Below are positions 1-12,200 of a stretch of 64,000 nt of DNA, in pieces. Within the stretch, counting starts at the first letter, position 1. Every line of letters starts with the position of its first letter. The position numbers and the translations under genes are program-made. Origin of the DNA: Aphrocallistes beatrix (lineage: Eukaryota > Porifera > Hexactinellida > Sceptrulophora > Aphrocallistidae); assembly GCA_963281255.1 (NCBI GenBank), contig OY725505.1, positions 3,410,001 to 3,474,000 of the forward strand, given 5' to 3'. The notes under the pieces are model-generated. The model made no database searches and had not been told where the DNA came from. It was given only the letters and a program-made list of their open reading frames with translations.

Positions 1-65
1 CTGTATTTGTTTGTTTGCTTGTTTGTTTGTTTGTTTGTTTATTTGTTTATTTGTTTGTTGTTTAG

Positions 66-1568
66 CTATGATACGCATGGCTGGTTCGATGGAGACGAGC
101 ACTGAGGTGATGAAGGCCATGGCTAGCGTTATCAAGCTCCCGGAGATCAGGAAGAACATGATGGATATGGCGAGAGAGATGCACAAGGTAAGTTCTAGTG
201 CAGCGTTTTCTAACTTTTTGGCTGCGGACCCTAGAGCAATTTTCCTTTATTCTGTGGAACCCTTCCTATTAACCGTAATACAAAATTTTGAATTCTGTGG
301 ACCACTAAGGGGTCCATGGACCCCAGGTTGGGAACCACTGTTCTAGAGAATAGCAGCTGCTCGCAGGCGATTGGGCAGATTTCCGTGTTCCATGGATCAT
401 ATCTGTGGTGATTATCGGTGGAAATACAACATTGATAGTTTAGGAATCTGACACTTCCTATTTTGTTATATTTAAGTCACGGATTCATTCAATCTTATAT
501 GTTTAATTTCAAAAGTCATTAGGAAAAATAATTTCTCAAACTTATCCTTGGTTTTATTTGCTGTATCCTGTCAAACAGCTGTTAACGTGAATGTCCCTGG
601 CCTATTAGCACGTCTAAACACAGCCTGGGAATATTTAGCTGCAGCGAATGTTTGTCTCGATATTGAATTCCTATCGCATGACTCGTATCTACGCACTGCT
701 TCCGTAGGCCGGAGTGATAGAGGACATGCTGAACGACACGCTGGAAGGATTGGACGACGAAGATGTGGAGGATGTCGCCAACTCAGAAGTGGAGAAGATC
801 CTCACGGAGATTATGGAGGGTGCCGGCCCCATCCCGGCAGCTCCCAACCCAGAGCCGGTACGGGTGCATAGGAATGTTAGACTATACAACTATGGCATTA
901 TAACTTCCTAGTATACTATATGGTGTGGATGTAGCCATTAGTATTAGAATATTCTCACACTTCCTCCACAGCATAATGACGTTCTGACCAATCAATCGTC
1001 AGGATTACATTCACTTTAAATTGGTTATCGGATACTGAGCATTGTGCAATCGAGTCGTAATGACTTCGTAATTCTAAACTGGAACTAACACCTTGCAAAT
1101 TGGAACCAATTCCTTATCAGGCCCGGCTGAATCAAACTGAAGGAGCTACGGCCAATGCAGCGTTGCAATGATTATAATACGTATTTTAATAAAGTGGTTT
1201 GGTAAAATTGTTGTTGCACCATATCTGCAATACAAATTCCGTTAAAATTGGTACGGAAGTGTTCGCACCAATTCCCCCGGGGTAATGCGGAAATGGTTCG
1301 ACTTTTCGAAAAAGGAACTAGTTCGAATTGCGGATTTAGGAAATAGTTCGACTTTTTATCATTAGGATTAATGGTGTTTTTTTGCGAACTATTTCCTTTT
1401 TTGGAAAGTCGAACTATTTTCGGTTTTTGTGCGAACTATTTCCACCATACCTCCCCCGGGCCTGCCTTACAAACCGGAACTAACACCTCGTCCGTATAGG
1501 AGGCAGACAAGGACTCGGATGAAGATGTGGAGACAATGGCAGCTCGTCTTCAAGCCCTCAGAAACTAA
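66..1568 (+). CDS. CHMP3: CHMP3/VPS24, ESCRT-III subunit (3' part; 5' end outside window)
   Basis: ESCRT-III core subunit that polymerises on endosomal and other membranes for budding and scission. Three exons are visible: 66-187, 708-857 and 1500-1568, joined in phase 0, ending at TAA 1566-1568. The first encodes a helix with STEVMKAM, as in the Snf7-fold helices of CHMP3. The second has GVIEDMLNDTLE, close to the GIIEEMLEDTFE-type segment of animal CHMP3. The last is acidic and ends in MAARLQALRN, which fits the C-terminal MIT-interacting motif that binds VPS4. The N-terminal half lies upstream of base 1. The second intron holds a MITE at 1281-1451. VTA1, which also works with VPS4, lies about 39 kb downstream. 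CHMP3 is preferred over CHMP2 because of the segment around STEVMKAM and the C-terminal motif. Confidence 0.85.
1273..1459. mobile_element. MITE, family 1 copy 1 (hAT-like, 8-bp target duplication)
   Basis: The element is 1281-1451 (171 bp) in a CHMP3 intron. It begins GGTAATGCGGAAATGGTTCG and ends in the imperfect inverse (GAACTATTTCCACCATACC). The octamer TCCCCCGG lies on both sides (1273-1280 and 1452-1459), as expected of an 8-bp target-site duplication. The interior repeats AAATAGTTCG-type words in both orientations, so a transcript would fold. There is no coding capacity. A reverse-oriented copy lies at 3299-3471. Confidence 0.85.
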
Positions 1569-1726
1569 ACTAATAAACTGAATCGTTTGTACATTTGTGA
1601 GTTCAAATTTCTATTCATGGCATTACTACTCAAGTGTGAAACCATTATTTTACAATATCAACATAGATACAAACTTAAAACACCAAAATAGTCACTCTAT
1701 TTATAGAACAGATATCATCTCTAGGC

Positions 1727-2459
1727 TCAAATCTTGTTGTTGGTCATCATCCGCTTAAATTCCTCGAAGTCGACCTCTCCGTCGTGATTCGTGTCTGCTT
1801 CGTTCATCATTTCGTCCAGCTCGCTCTCAGTCAGACGTTCTCCCAGGCTGGCCATTACCTAGAAATAGAGAGTTAATAACATTTTCACACCTCAATCCTG
1901 TTAAGGAGTGCCAGTTTTATTCTGTTCGACCCTTCCTTCCCTTCCGCTACTTACTCGAAAGATCTTTTTCACAGAATTCCTAAGTTCCTATGAGTTACGA
2001 GGTTAAGAATGTTTACCGTTTTTAGCTCTTCCTTGGAGATCTTTCCGTTCTGGTCCTTGTCGAATACTTTGAAGGCCTGCATCAGCTCTGCGTCTATGTC
2101 TCCTCCCTGCTTCTTGTTCAGCATCAAAGTCATGAACTCGTCGAACTCGATCGTTCCATTTCCGTCCAGATCCACTTCGTTGATCATATCCTCTATCTCC
2201 TCCTCGGTTGGATTCTGCCCGAGCGTCTTCATTATCTGTCAGAGGTGTTAAAATGTTAATAATGTCACATCTCACCTTTATTTCCGCTATTCGGAAATCT
2301 ATTTTTGTCCTGGGGGACTTTCCAACTCACATCTCTCAGCTCCTGGCCTGAGATCTTCCCATCCATGTCTTTATCGAACAATTTGAAAGCCTCGTAGAAC
2401 TCATTCTTCTCCTTCTCTTCTGGGGTAGCGGGCTTGGCTACTTCTGATTTCCCTGCCAT
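1727..2459 (-). CDS. Calmodulin-like/troponin-C-like four-EF-hand protein
   Basis: Ca2+ sensor of the calmodulin/troponin C family. Exons on the minus strand: 2331-2459, 2017-2235 and 1727-1858, all phase 0, giving 159 residues. Four canonical loops are visible: [36 protein letters not shown] and [12 protein letters not shown], each with acidic ligands at positions 1, 3 and 12. The linker between the lobes is calmodulin-like. It differs from canonical calmodulin (149 residues) by a longer N-terminus ([20 protein letters not shown]) and by the C-terminus MMTNNKI, so it may be a calmodulin paralogue or troponin-C-like protein. It is convergent with CHMP3 (158 bp apart) and divergent from the SorCS-like gene (326 bp). 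Confidence 0.88.
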
Positions 2460-2785
2460 TGCTTACAGAACTTTTCAATTATCAAACGCTTAAAGAAAGT
2501 TATCGAACTGTGGAAACCTGGTTCTACCTCAGTTTATAGTTTCCCCCGAGTATGCCTATCCTAACGACGTATCTAGTTACTTGGAATTTACCTCGTATCT
2601 ATACATATAAACTAATCATATAATGAGCTCGTCTGACATAACTGAATAGGCTATATTATTAAACGATTAGAGTGGTTTTCTTGTATAAATGCTCGAATTT
2701 CAGATACATTTCACTTTCTGCAGAATTGCCTAATATCATTTGTCGATCTGTTTAATATTCACATTCCTTTGCACTGCTTAGCGAC

Positions 2786-5700
2786 ATGCGTAAGCTGATA
2801 GTGGCGCTTTTAATTCTATCAAATTGCGCCACCATTTTTGGCGCCATTACATCTCGTGTCGACACAATTCACACTCCGCGACCGCAAGAAATCCGATTCG
2901 ACGCTAGAGCTGAGGAAGAGAGGGGGAGAGGTGGTTCTAGAGTGGCACGGGACACTTCACGCCCTCGCTATGATTTCTCTAACCTCACGCCACTTTCTGG
3001 GGACGACAACGGGAACGCCTTGGTCCACTATTCAGGTGAGAACTCTAGCACCATCTTCATCGTGACACAGCGCTACTCAGGGGGTGTGGTGACACAGGCC
3101 AATCTGTGGCGTACAACAAACTACGGACGTAACTACAGTAACGAGACGGACAAACTCCCAGCTGACGCAGTGATCAACTTCTTCTACATCTCCCTCAACG
3201 CCAGCAAAATAATGTTCGCGGACCAGAAGAACAACAGACTCTACTTGTGAGTTGTGTTGTCATGGAATGTGTCCCTGCAATCTGATAGGTTTGTAAGTGG
3301 TATGGTGGAAATAGTTCGCACCAAAACCGGAAATAGTTCAACTTTCCAAAAAAGGAAATAGTTCGCAAAAAACCACACCATTAATCCTAATGATAAAAAG
3401 TCGAACTATTTCCTAAATCCGCAATTCGACCTTTTTCATTTTTCGAAAAGTCGAACCATTTCCGCATTACCTTGTAAGTAACTCATTGAGCGGTTGAGAT
3501 TCACAGATAGTAATCGTGTTATGGTAAGAAACTTAGACAATCCATCCCTTCCCTGTTATGCCACTTGTCACCTCTCTCTAACCTGGGAGGTCTGGTGCTA
3601 CTTAGATTCTATTTATAGGACAATGGACAGAGGGGAGACTTTTACGATGAAGTCACTGAACTTCGATCCTAGCTCGCTGGATTTCCATCCGAGTCTGGAG
3701 AACTCAGTGCTGGCCTTCGACGAGGAACACAAAGAGCTCTTCGTCTCTGACGACTTCGGAGAGAGCTGGGACATGATCGGTGAGTGTGACGTCATTAGAT
3801 AGGAATGTCAGACACACCTCCTCATGTCTTGTCTCTGATAGATCGGAATGTGTATCGCTACACGTGGGACACAGCTTACACTGACACAGCAGTCGTGTTC
3901 TACGAAGCTACGGACGCCAGTGGAAACACCTACCTCTTCAAATCCCAGAAGGACTCAGACGGAACACAGATTTCGACTCAGTTCGATCCTACACTTGGAC
4001 CTATCGAGCAGAATTCACTCGTTCTCACTAGTTAGTTGTTTGTTTGTTTGTTTGTTTGTTTGTTTGTTTGTTTGTTTACACATGTGTTATAACTGCCGTG
4101 TAGACGAGTACATGTTCGTGGAGGTCCAGCTGAACAGCTCAGACACGGACGGAGCTGGCGGGCTTTTCGTGTCCTATCGGAGAGCTCCGTTCTCACAGGC
4201 TAAATTCCCGCTCAAATCTGAGGAGCAGTACTTCCTGGTGGTGGACGCCAGCGAAGGACAGGCGTTAGTGGCAGTGTACCACTACGACAACCTCACCAAC
4301 CTCTACCTCTCAGACGAGAAGGGACAGAAGTACTCCCTCTCTCTGCAGAACCTCAAAGTACGTAACTCATTCTAAGCTCTTACATGCCATGTCACCCTCT
4401 CCGTCTCTAGGGCAGCGGTCTGCGTTCGTGGCAGGACCACGATGCCTCGGTGGAGCTGGTGCGGGTGGAGGGCGTGAGAGGAACATTCATAGCCAACCGC
4501 CTGGACCCCAGCTCCAACTCGCTCTACTACTACTGGGACTCATTCACGCAGATCTCCTACGACAAAGGTAGTAGCATCTCCCCCGCGTAGTTCCAGCTCT
4601 TACGCTTGTGGTTGTGTAGGCGCCACTTGGAGGTACATCCTGCGACCGGCGTACAAGGCGGACGGGACTGCGAACGAGAACTGCACCCTCTCCGAGTGCT
4701 ACCTGAACCTGAGGATCAGCCAGCCCAGCAGGCAGGGCGTCTACACCAAGGCCAACGCTCTGGGACTCATCGCCGCGCACGGAAACGCGGGGAAATACTT
4801 GAACGCGTACTGGTGGGGCAGATGGTTCTCTAACGTCTACCTCTCCAGAGACGGAGGTAAGCTTATGAACATTCCTATTGCTCTATACGGTTGTCTAGGA
4901 GTATTACGGTACAATCTGTAGGATTTAGTTGGACGGAGGAGTTCAACAGTGGAGCTTACGAGTATGCATTCCTGGACCATGGCGGCGTTGTCGTGACAGT
5001 TTCCAAGTACGCGGGGTACAGCGTCTACACCCAGAGCATCAGGTACTCCTGCACCGAAGGACTCTCCTGGGAGGATAGGGATATTGCCGAGCAACGACTG
5101 TACCCCATTGGAATGTTGACTGAACCTGGCTCTACAACCCTAGAGGTTAGCAGCAATTTGTGGTCTTGTAGTAGCATCGGAGTGTAATGCTCTAATGATG
5201 TAGAGTCTGACTAATTACGTCTGCACAGTGATGATGCATTGCATCAACTATCCACTGTCTGATTCCTGGAAAGATTACGGCAGCTTTGTCTGTGAAATGT
5301 TAATTCGATGATGTGAACATTTTCAAGTTTGCGCGTGACGTCATCTCCATCATCAGTTGATGAGACAATTCTGTTTAGAATGGCTTATGCCATACACGGA
5401 ATATAATCCTGAATATCCTATACCTTATAAGGCAATGTTCCAAGGAACTACTGTTGCTATGGACTCTGATAGAATGTTGTAGGAATTCTGTTGTGACGTC
5501 ATGCTATTCTGTAGGCGACAATATTCGCGAAGACACCAGGCACTTTCGTGGAGTGGCTGATCATCCAGCTGAACTTCAGTGTCCTCCTCAACACTACTTG
5601 CTCTCCAGACGACTACATCGACTGGGTCCCTAGCGACGCGAGGTAAGTATTGGAATGCAGCAGTTATAGCGGATGGTTTACTGTTCTATTTATAGACAAG

Positions 5701-8700
5701 GCGGTCTGTGTCTGCTGGGAGAGAAGACCACCTACGAGCGACGCAAGCCTGAGGTGTGCTGCTACAACGGGAGGGACTACCAGCGGCTAGTTAACACCTC
5801 CGTGTGTCCGTGCCGCTTCCAGGACTTCGATTGTGACTTTGGGTACGAGAAGTTGTCCACCGGGGCCCCCTGCACCCTCTCGGAGAACGTGCCCCCCCAG
5901 GGCGCTCCCCTGGACTGTCCGGAGGGCAGCAACTACACCGCCACGCTGGGGTATCGCCTCATCCCAGGGGACAGGTGCCAGGACGGAGACTACCACGCCT
6001 ACGCGCCCCGTGTGTACCAGTGCCCCATTCGCGCGCCCACCACCCTCGTCTTGACACCTCACCAGCTGTTCTACCAGGTGGGGGAGCAGGTGAACATTGA
6101 GTTGTCTCAGGGGTTCGGGTCCAAGATCTCCACTCAGTACCTGTGGTCCTATGGGGACGGACACTCCCAAACCCTGACAGGCTACGCCAACTCTCAGACT
6201 GTCTCCCACAGCTACTCACAGCCAGGAGTATACACGGTGAGTTCAGTGCCGTAATGTTAAATCTTGAACCCTGTGGACCCCAGGTAGGGTGCCACTGCAT
6301 TAGGTTGCAATGGGATGGAAACTGAGGTTTGATTGGCGAGTATTACACAGCCATTTTGAAATAAAGAATCTCGAGTTGTGTCTAAGGTGTGAAACCCACT
6401 GATCAGCTGTTCCCATTCACAGGTGTCGCTGTCTGCCTCTAACGCGGCTGGAGTTAACAACGTGTCTGTACAGATCAGCGTTCTAGAACAGGTCCATTCA
6501 TTCTCTGTGCAAGGAGTGGTATCCATGACTATCGTAGGATCCTCAGCCTCCTACTCCATTTCTGCCTTTACCGACGCAAATCAGCCACTTCCGTCCGACA
6601 CCTACACTGCCACCTGGAGGCTTAGTCTGAAGAGCGAAACAATTCTCACACTCACTGGATCCCAATTCTCCTACGTCTTCAACACTGAAGGAATCTACTC
6701 TATTACTGTGAGTGTAGAATTGTTTTTTTGGACCAGGGATATGAGATAGTTTATTGTGTCAATCTCAGGTGGAAGTAGAGAATCCAGTTTCAGATCAGCT
6801 GACGAGTTCTTACAGTGTCGTGGTGGTAGGAGTTCCCGCCACTCTCTCGCTCTCAGTTCTGTCGCCGCCCAACCAGCTGACAGCAGGACAGAACATCTCT
6901 TTCTGGTTCCAGCAGGAGTCTGAGCAGGACTACACCCACTACTCGGTCTCGTACGGCGATAGCAGTCCTCTAGTGGCAGGACTCACCTATCAGCAGGTGG
7001 AGCAGACTTCACACCTCTACGCCACTCCTGGCGAGTATAGTGTCACTGTAACAGCTCAGAACATCGCTGGCTCCGCTGCCACAACAACCACTTTCACACT
7101 TCTGGACGAAATCTCCTCTGTGTCCATCTCCCCTCCTCACATCCTGATTGTGGGACTCAACGAGGTGTTTCAAGGGAGCTACGTTCTCAAATATGGCACC
7201 GACGTATCAGGTTGTTTACATTCCTGAACAGTAAACAAAGACTTGTTTACTCTGTTTATGAATGTTCCCCTCAGGCACCATTAACTATATGTGGAGTTTC
7301 AATGGAGACACTTCCACATCCTCTCTGGACCCGATCTTCATCAAGCGCTTCCTCACACCGGAAACTGTCTCCGTGTCTCTCACGGTGACCAATCAGGTGT
7401 CGTCAGAGCATGGGACCACCCAGGTGCAGGTACACCCCGCGTCGGATAACATCCGGTTGCAACAGTCCGACATGAGCTATGCTGTGAACACTCTTGTCAC
7501 ACTCACACTCAACTCCACTGACAATGTCCAGCTACCCACAGAAGGTGTCGTGTACCAGTGGGACCTAGGGGAGGGGGGTAGGTATCTGCTCAACACCTCG
7601 CTTCCTTACATCACATTCCAATACCCCACTACGGGTGCTAAGCTGGTGAAGGTGTTCTCTGTGTCGGATTCTGACGGGAGTGTGATAAACCACGTGGTGA
7701 GTGGCACAGTCCACATTCTCTCCTCTCTGCAAAGTGTGACCGCTTCCTACGTGTCCGGGACCACAGCAGAGAGCGCCATGGTGAACTTCTCACTCACGGA
7801 CAGCACGGGGGGGCCTTTCAGCGGTTCCGTATCCCTCCTCCTCTCCGATGACACCAATAACAAGTGGACCTATAGCGGACAGGAATTTGAAGTGAGTAGA
7901 TGCGTGAGTGAGTGATGATAATACTTAATTCTGATTGGGTATCTAGGTGACAGATGGGTTCCTCCCCCTATTGCTGTCCCCCCTGACCAAGTACACCGTG
8001 TACAAGATCCAAGTGTCGCTCTACAACGCCGTATCGCGTCTGGAGAGACAACTAGAAGTGTCGCGTGTGAAGGAAGTGGATCAGACCGTGGTGGTGACTC
8101 TGGAGTGGGTCAGCATTCCTGAAGGATTCAGTGTGAACGAGTGGCAGGAGAAACTGGAGGACACAGTGTCGCAGCAGATCATTGACACCTTCAAAGTGGA
8201 GGAGTGGAGACTGAGTGTGGATGTCAGCGTAGAGGAGAACCAGCAGTACCTTGTTTATGTCAAGGTAACCAATAAACAAACAAACAAACAAACATAACTC
8301 TTGTGAATGAGGTTACTTTGATATTGTTTACATCCTTGTTGTTGTTTACTTAGCTGCTACCTAACAACATGACGGAAGAGGGCATCGACGAGTTGATGAC
8401 GTCTCTCCACGACATTTCTGATTTCTACAATTCCCAAGAATCTGTCAGCGTTCCTGGCAACCCACCCATTCCAGTCACGTCTGCTCAGATTAACGACGTA
8501 AGTGGTAGAAAGGAATGTAGATACATGGGGCTGATAATGTATACAAAATAACTGTATATCCCGTCTTATTCAAACTCAACTTGATTACCATAAACATTGA
8601 GATTTGTCTCCTTCACACGTTTTGTTTCACACCTTACGGTGGGTCCATATTTGGGCATAGTTCACACTTACTGTTTCACACCTTACGGTGGGTCCATATT

Positions 8701-9070
8701 TGGGCATAGTTCACACTTACTGTTTCACACCATACGGTAGGGGTCCGTCAGCACAGTCCACGAGTACACGGTGCTGGGCGTGGCCATCGGAGTGCCGGTC
8801 CTCCTGCTCGTCTCCCTGCTCGTCATTCTCCCGCTCATCGTCTGCTCAGTCATTTACGCGCGCAAGTACCGGAGAGTCTCCCACGCCTATTCCCGCCTGC
8901 GGCAGTCGCGCGCCAGTAACTTCACCTTCACGCAGGACGGACTGGACGAGGACGACGACGAGGCGCCAGTTCTCCTGAAGAGCGACTCCAAGACCAAGTT
9001 CTCTCTGGAGGAGAACTTCGAGCAGGGCAGCTTCATGAACCCCAGCTCTGAGAAGGACTCGGATCTGTGA
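2786..9070 (+). CDS. SORCS: SorCS-like VPS10-domain sorting receptor with PKD repeats
   Basis: Type I sorting receptor of the sortilin/SorCS family. Fifteen exons: 2786-3246, 3619-3779, 3842-4030, 4104-4357, 4411-4567, 4620-4856, 4922-5145, 5515-5642, 5696-6236, 6423-6707, 6769-7210, 7275-7891, 7947-8264, 8354-8497 and 8741-9070, which join to 1495 codons. Seen in order: signal peptide (1-20), possible RVAR propeptide site (52-55), VPS10 propeller with Asp-box-like turns (TMDRGETF, SDDFGESW, CTEGLSW), 10CC cysteine-rich region, PKD-type domains (YGDGHSQ, SYGDSSP), SorCS membrane-proximal region, one membrane helix and a tail of about 65 residues with a possible ExxxLL signal (EAPVLL). Vertebrate SorCS proteins are roughly 1150-1200 residues, so this one carries extra ectodomain. 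Intron 1 contains a MITE. It is convergent with Notch-ligand copy A. Confidence 0.88.
3291..3479. mobile_element. MITE, family 1 copy 2 (reverse orientation)
   Basis: The element is 3299-3471 (173 bp), inside SorCS intron 1, and is the reverse complement of the element at 1281-1451 with scattered differences. It begins GGTATGGTGGAAATAGTTCG and ends CCATTTCCGCATTACC. The octamer TTGTAAGT flanks it on both sides (3291-3298 and 3472-3479). That this duplication differs from the one at copy 1 shows two independent insertions. Confidence 0.88.
4031..4077. repeat. (TTTG)n microsatellite in SorCS intron 3
   Basis: About ten uninterrupted TTTG/GTTT units follow the exon 3 donor site. Similar TTTG runs lie at about 5-60, 8275-8293 (reverse complement, AAAC), 9113-9135 and 38312-38338. 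They are almost all intronic or in transcript ends. Confidence 0.9.
8624..8740 (+). repeat. 49-bp tandem repeat of the SorCS exon 15 splice-acceptor region
   Basis: Two near-perfect 49-bp units run into a third partial unit that contains the real 3' splice site. Each full unit carries TGTTTCACACCTTACGG followed by GGGTCC; the third reads TGTTTCACACCATACGGTAG and then GGGTCC, where exon 15 begins. The upstream units have GGTGGG in place of the functional GGTAGGGG, so they lack the acceptor AG at that position. The unit also carries a CArG box (CCATATTTGG, 8645-8654 and 8694-8703). Confidence 0.85.
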
Positions 9071-9258
9071 GGCTATCTGCAACTTTCTATTTACAGCGCT
9101 TTTTGAAGTCAATGTTTGTTTGTTTGTTTGTTTGTTTTATGCTTTTAATAGTTACTGTAGGTTTTGGAATATTTTTTTAATTTTAACTTTCCTGATTACT
9201 GTACATACACATGTAATGTATTCAAACTGTTACTAAATATAAATACAAACAATCCGTT

Positions 9259-12200
9259 TTATTTTAAGTTTTCGTACATCGCTTCCAATTTTTTCTTTTC
9301 CTCCGCCACATCTTCGAATCCGAGATTCTCCACGCCGTACGTGTCTATGATGTCTCTCTTCAGCTCCGACACTCCCTCGTAAATGTTGTCGCTGGCTGGT
9401 GGTATTGTGTCCTCGAGTGGCGTTTTCACCACATCTCCTCCTCGCACCTCCATATAAGTGGGCAGCTCCACCACCGCATCCATTCCTGCGTACACCGGGT
9501 TGCTAGCCACGCCCGCGTCCAGGTGTTGAACCAACACCTCTTGGCGCCTTTTTCTTCTGAATCGGATGTGGCACGCCATTGCCACTGTGAGTATTACCAC
9601 CAAAGTAGCGAGCACACCCACCAACACCCCCAGGATGGCAGGGATCAGCTCCACACGGAGTCCAACGCCTTGCTACAGGGAGGAGGGGATTGGTCCGAAT
9701 TAGGGGGGGGGGAGAGGGAGGGGATTGGTCAGAATTAAGAGGAGAGGATTGGTCCGAATTAGGGAGGGGAGAGGGCGTGGGACTTACCGTGCTGGAGAGT
9801 GTCTCGTCTGAGCAGTCAGTATCAGCTGTTTCAGCTTCACACCTGCACACGTAGGATCCGATGCCCTGGTAGCAAGTGGCGCCTTTCTGGCAGGGAGAGG
9901 AGTCACAAAGGTCGACTAGAGTGTCGCAGAACTGTCCCGTGTACCCCGTGTCACATCCGCAACCGAATCCCTACGACACAAGAACACATAACATCTCTGC
10001 CTCGAGACAAACCTGAGCAGTGACGTCACCATTCCATACCAGGCATTCCCCGTGGTTGCTACAGGAGGTTCTGTTACAAAGCAAGATCGACTGGCAGACA
10101 GGTGGCACTGTGTCGGCAGGACAGTGACACGAGAAGGTGTTAACCGCGTTCTGGCAACTGGCACCGTTGAGACAAGGATTGGACTGGCAATTGTCGATGA
10201 TCTGATCGCACAACTCTCCACTGTATCCTGCTGTGCAATCACACCTAGGAAGTAGACGTAAACAACAACAACAAGAAGTTATGTTTGTTTGCGTCTAACT
10301 CACGCGAATCCGTTGAGCAGATCTGAACATGTGCCATTGTCGCCACACGGGTTCCCCGCGCAATCGTTGATGTCGTTTTCACACCTCGCTCCATCGTACC
10401 CTGTCTCACACCTGCAGGTGTACCCCGCGGGGGTGTCTGGGGTGTTGAGGCAGGCCCCCTTGTCCGCTGGACAGTCCGACGGGCTGAGCCGAGTGCCACA
10501 CACGTCGACCACCTCAGAGCAGTCGTCCCGCGAGTAGAATTCCTGACACTGACACCTCCCATCCTCGCAGACACCTCCGTTCAAACAGCTGATCTGTGTT
10601 GGGCGTTTGGTAAATTATTCCAATTGGACGATTCCTGTTCTAAAATTACCTCACCTCAGAGCAGGGGTCTATGAAGTATTCACAAAGTGTCCCATTGTAC
10701 TCACTGCCACATTCACACCTACACGAATGACCTGTTAAATGTGTCCCGTCGCGACACTTTGAGGTGTGAATAACTCACGAGGTTCCGAACATCTCGTCCC
10801 GGCACTGCCCTCCGTTCTGACACGGGTCATCCATCGAGCAGTAGCTCAGCTGTTCGAAAGTGTCGCAACCCTGTCCTGTGTACCCCTGCGGACACACGCA
10901 GGAGTAGCTCCCGACGCTATTCACACACTCACCTCCGTTCCTGCATGGCGCAAGTTCGCACTCCGCCACGTCCTCTTCACACCTCTCCCCCGTGAACCCG
11001 CCGGGGCAGTGGCACGTGTACCCGTCAGTCCTGTCCGCACACACTCCTCCGTTCTCACACTGCCCCCGGCAATCGTCGATGTTGTGGTCGCACGCCGTGC
11101 CGTTGAACCCGGCGCTGCACACACAGCGGTACACCGGGGGTCCGGAGGGGGCCGAGTTCAGGCAGCGCCCTTGGTCGCACTGTGGCGCGCACTGACACAC
11201 GCAGGCGCCGCCCTCGCATTCCACACTGCCACAGCTGCTGACGTGCTCGGTACAGTTGACTCCTGTGTAGTTGAGCGGGCAGTAGCAGAAGTAGTGGCCT
11301 GGCCTGTTCGAGCATTGACCGCCGTTCTCACAGGGCGAATCCCTGGCGCACTCATCCACGTCCTGGGAACAGTTCTTGCCTTGGTAACCGGAATCACACT
11401 CACAAATGTAGTCTCCAATCTATAAATAGACGCATGTGGTTAGTTCCCAATCAGCTGCACTGCTATGCCGTCTCACTCACAGCGTTCGTGCATCTTCCCT
11501 GGTCGCACGGGTTGTCCTGGCAGTTGTCTATCACAGCGTCACAACAAGGTCCCGTGTACCCATTAGCGCACTCACACACGGTCCCACTCGTCGCATTCCT
11601 GCACACGCCCCCGTTGCTACAGGCCTCAGCGGGGGCAGAGGGGCATACGGTGTTGGGACATATCTTCACTTCACACCTCTGTCCTGAGTACCCACTGGGA
11701 CACTCACACCCGAAGGTGTCGTTGGACGTGGAGACACAACTCCCACCGTTGAGACAAGGGTTCCCCCAGCGTGCGCAGTAGTTCAGGTGCTCACAGTGCG
11801 CGCCGTGATATCCCGTGTGACATCTGCATTCCATAGGAGCCTACCATAGCAACATTAGCTCTAAATCATGCAAAGTTATTCAATCATTTTGGACCTTACA
11901 CTCTGTTACCTTCTCTCTTCAAATATCAGTTTACAGCCTTGTACTAGTGACACGCAATGTTTGTATCTGGCATCACTGATGCGTTACACTCTAACCTACT
12001 TCATCGAAATGCTAACTCATATTTGGATTATAAAATCGCTTTTTGCTGTTTATAATCTATGCATACCTGTGTATCCATGGTTTAAGGGATGTCAGTTATA
12101 ATACGCTGTGGTGCTAGAATAGTTGTACAACATTTGGACCAATTACCTGGCAAAATCCTCCCGTGAGATCACAGCCACTCTCTGGAATGCAGGAGCAGTT

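Noticed and set aside
3505-3530. Mini-exon between SorCS exons 1 and 2 (after TTCACAG)
   Set aside because: Any use of this segment introduces a stop or a wrong frame, while direct joining of 3246 to 3619 gives RLYLTMDRGETF, matching the VPS10 Asp-box pattern.
4892-4921. Upstream acceptor for SorCS exon 7
   Set aside because: Reading from there meets a stop codon (CTG TAG). The acceptor at 4921 restores the conserved GGFSWTEEF segment.
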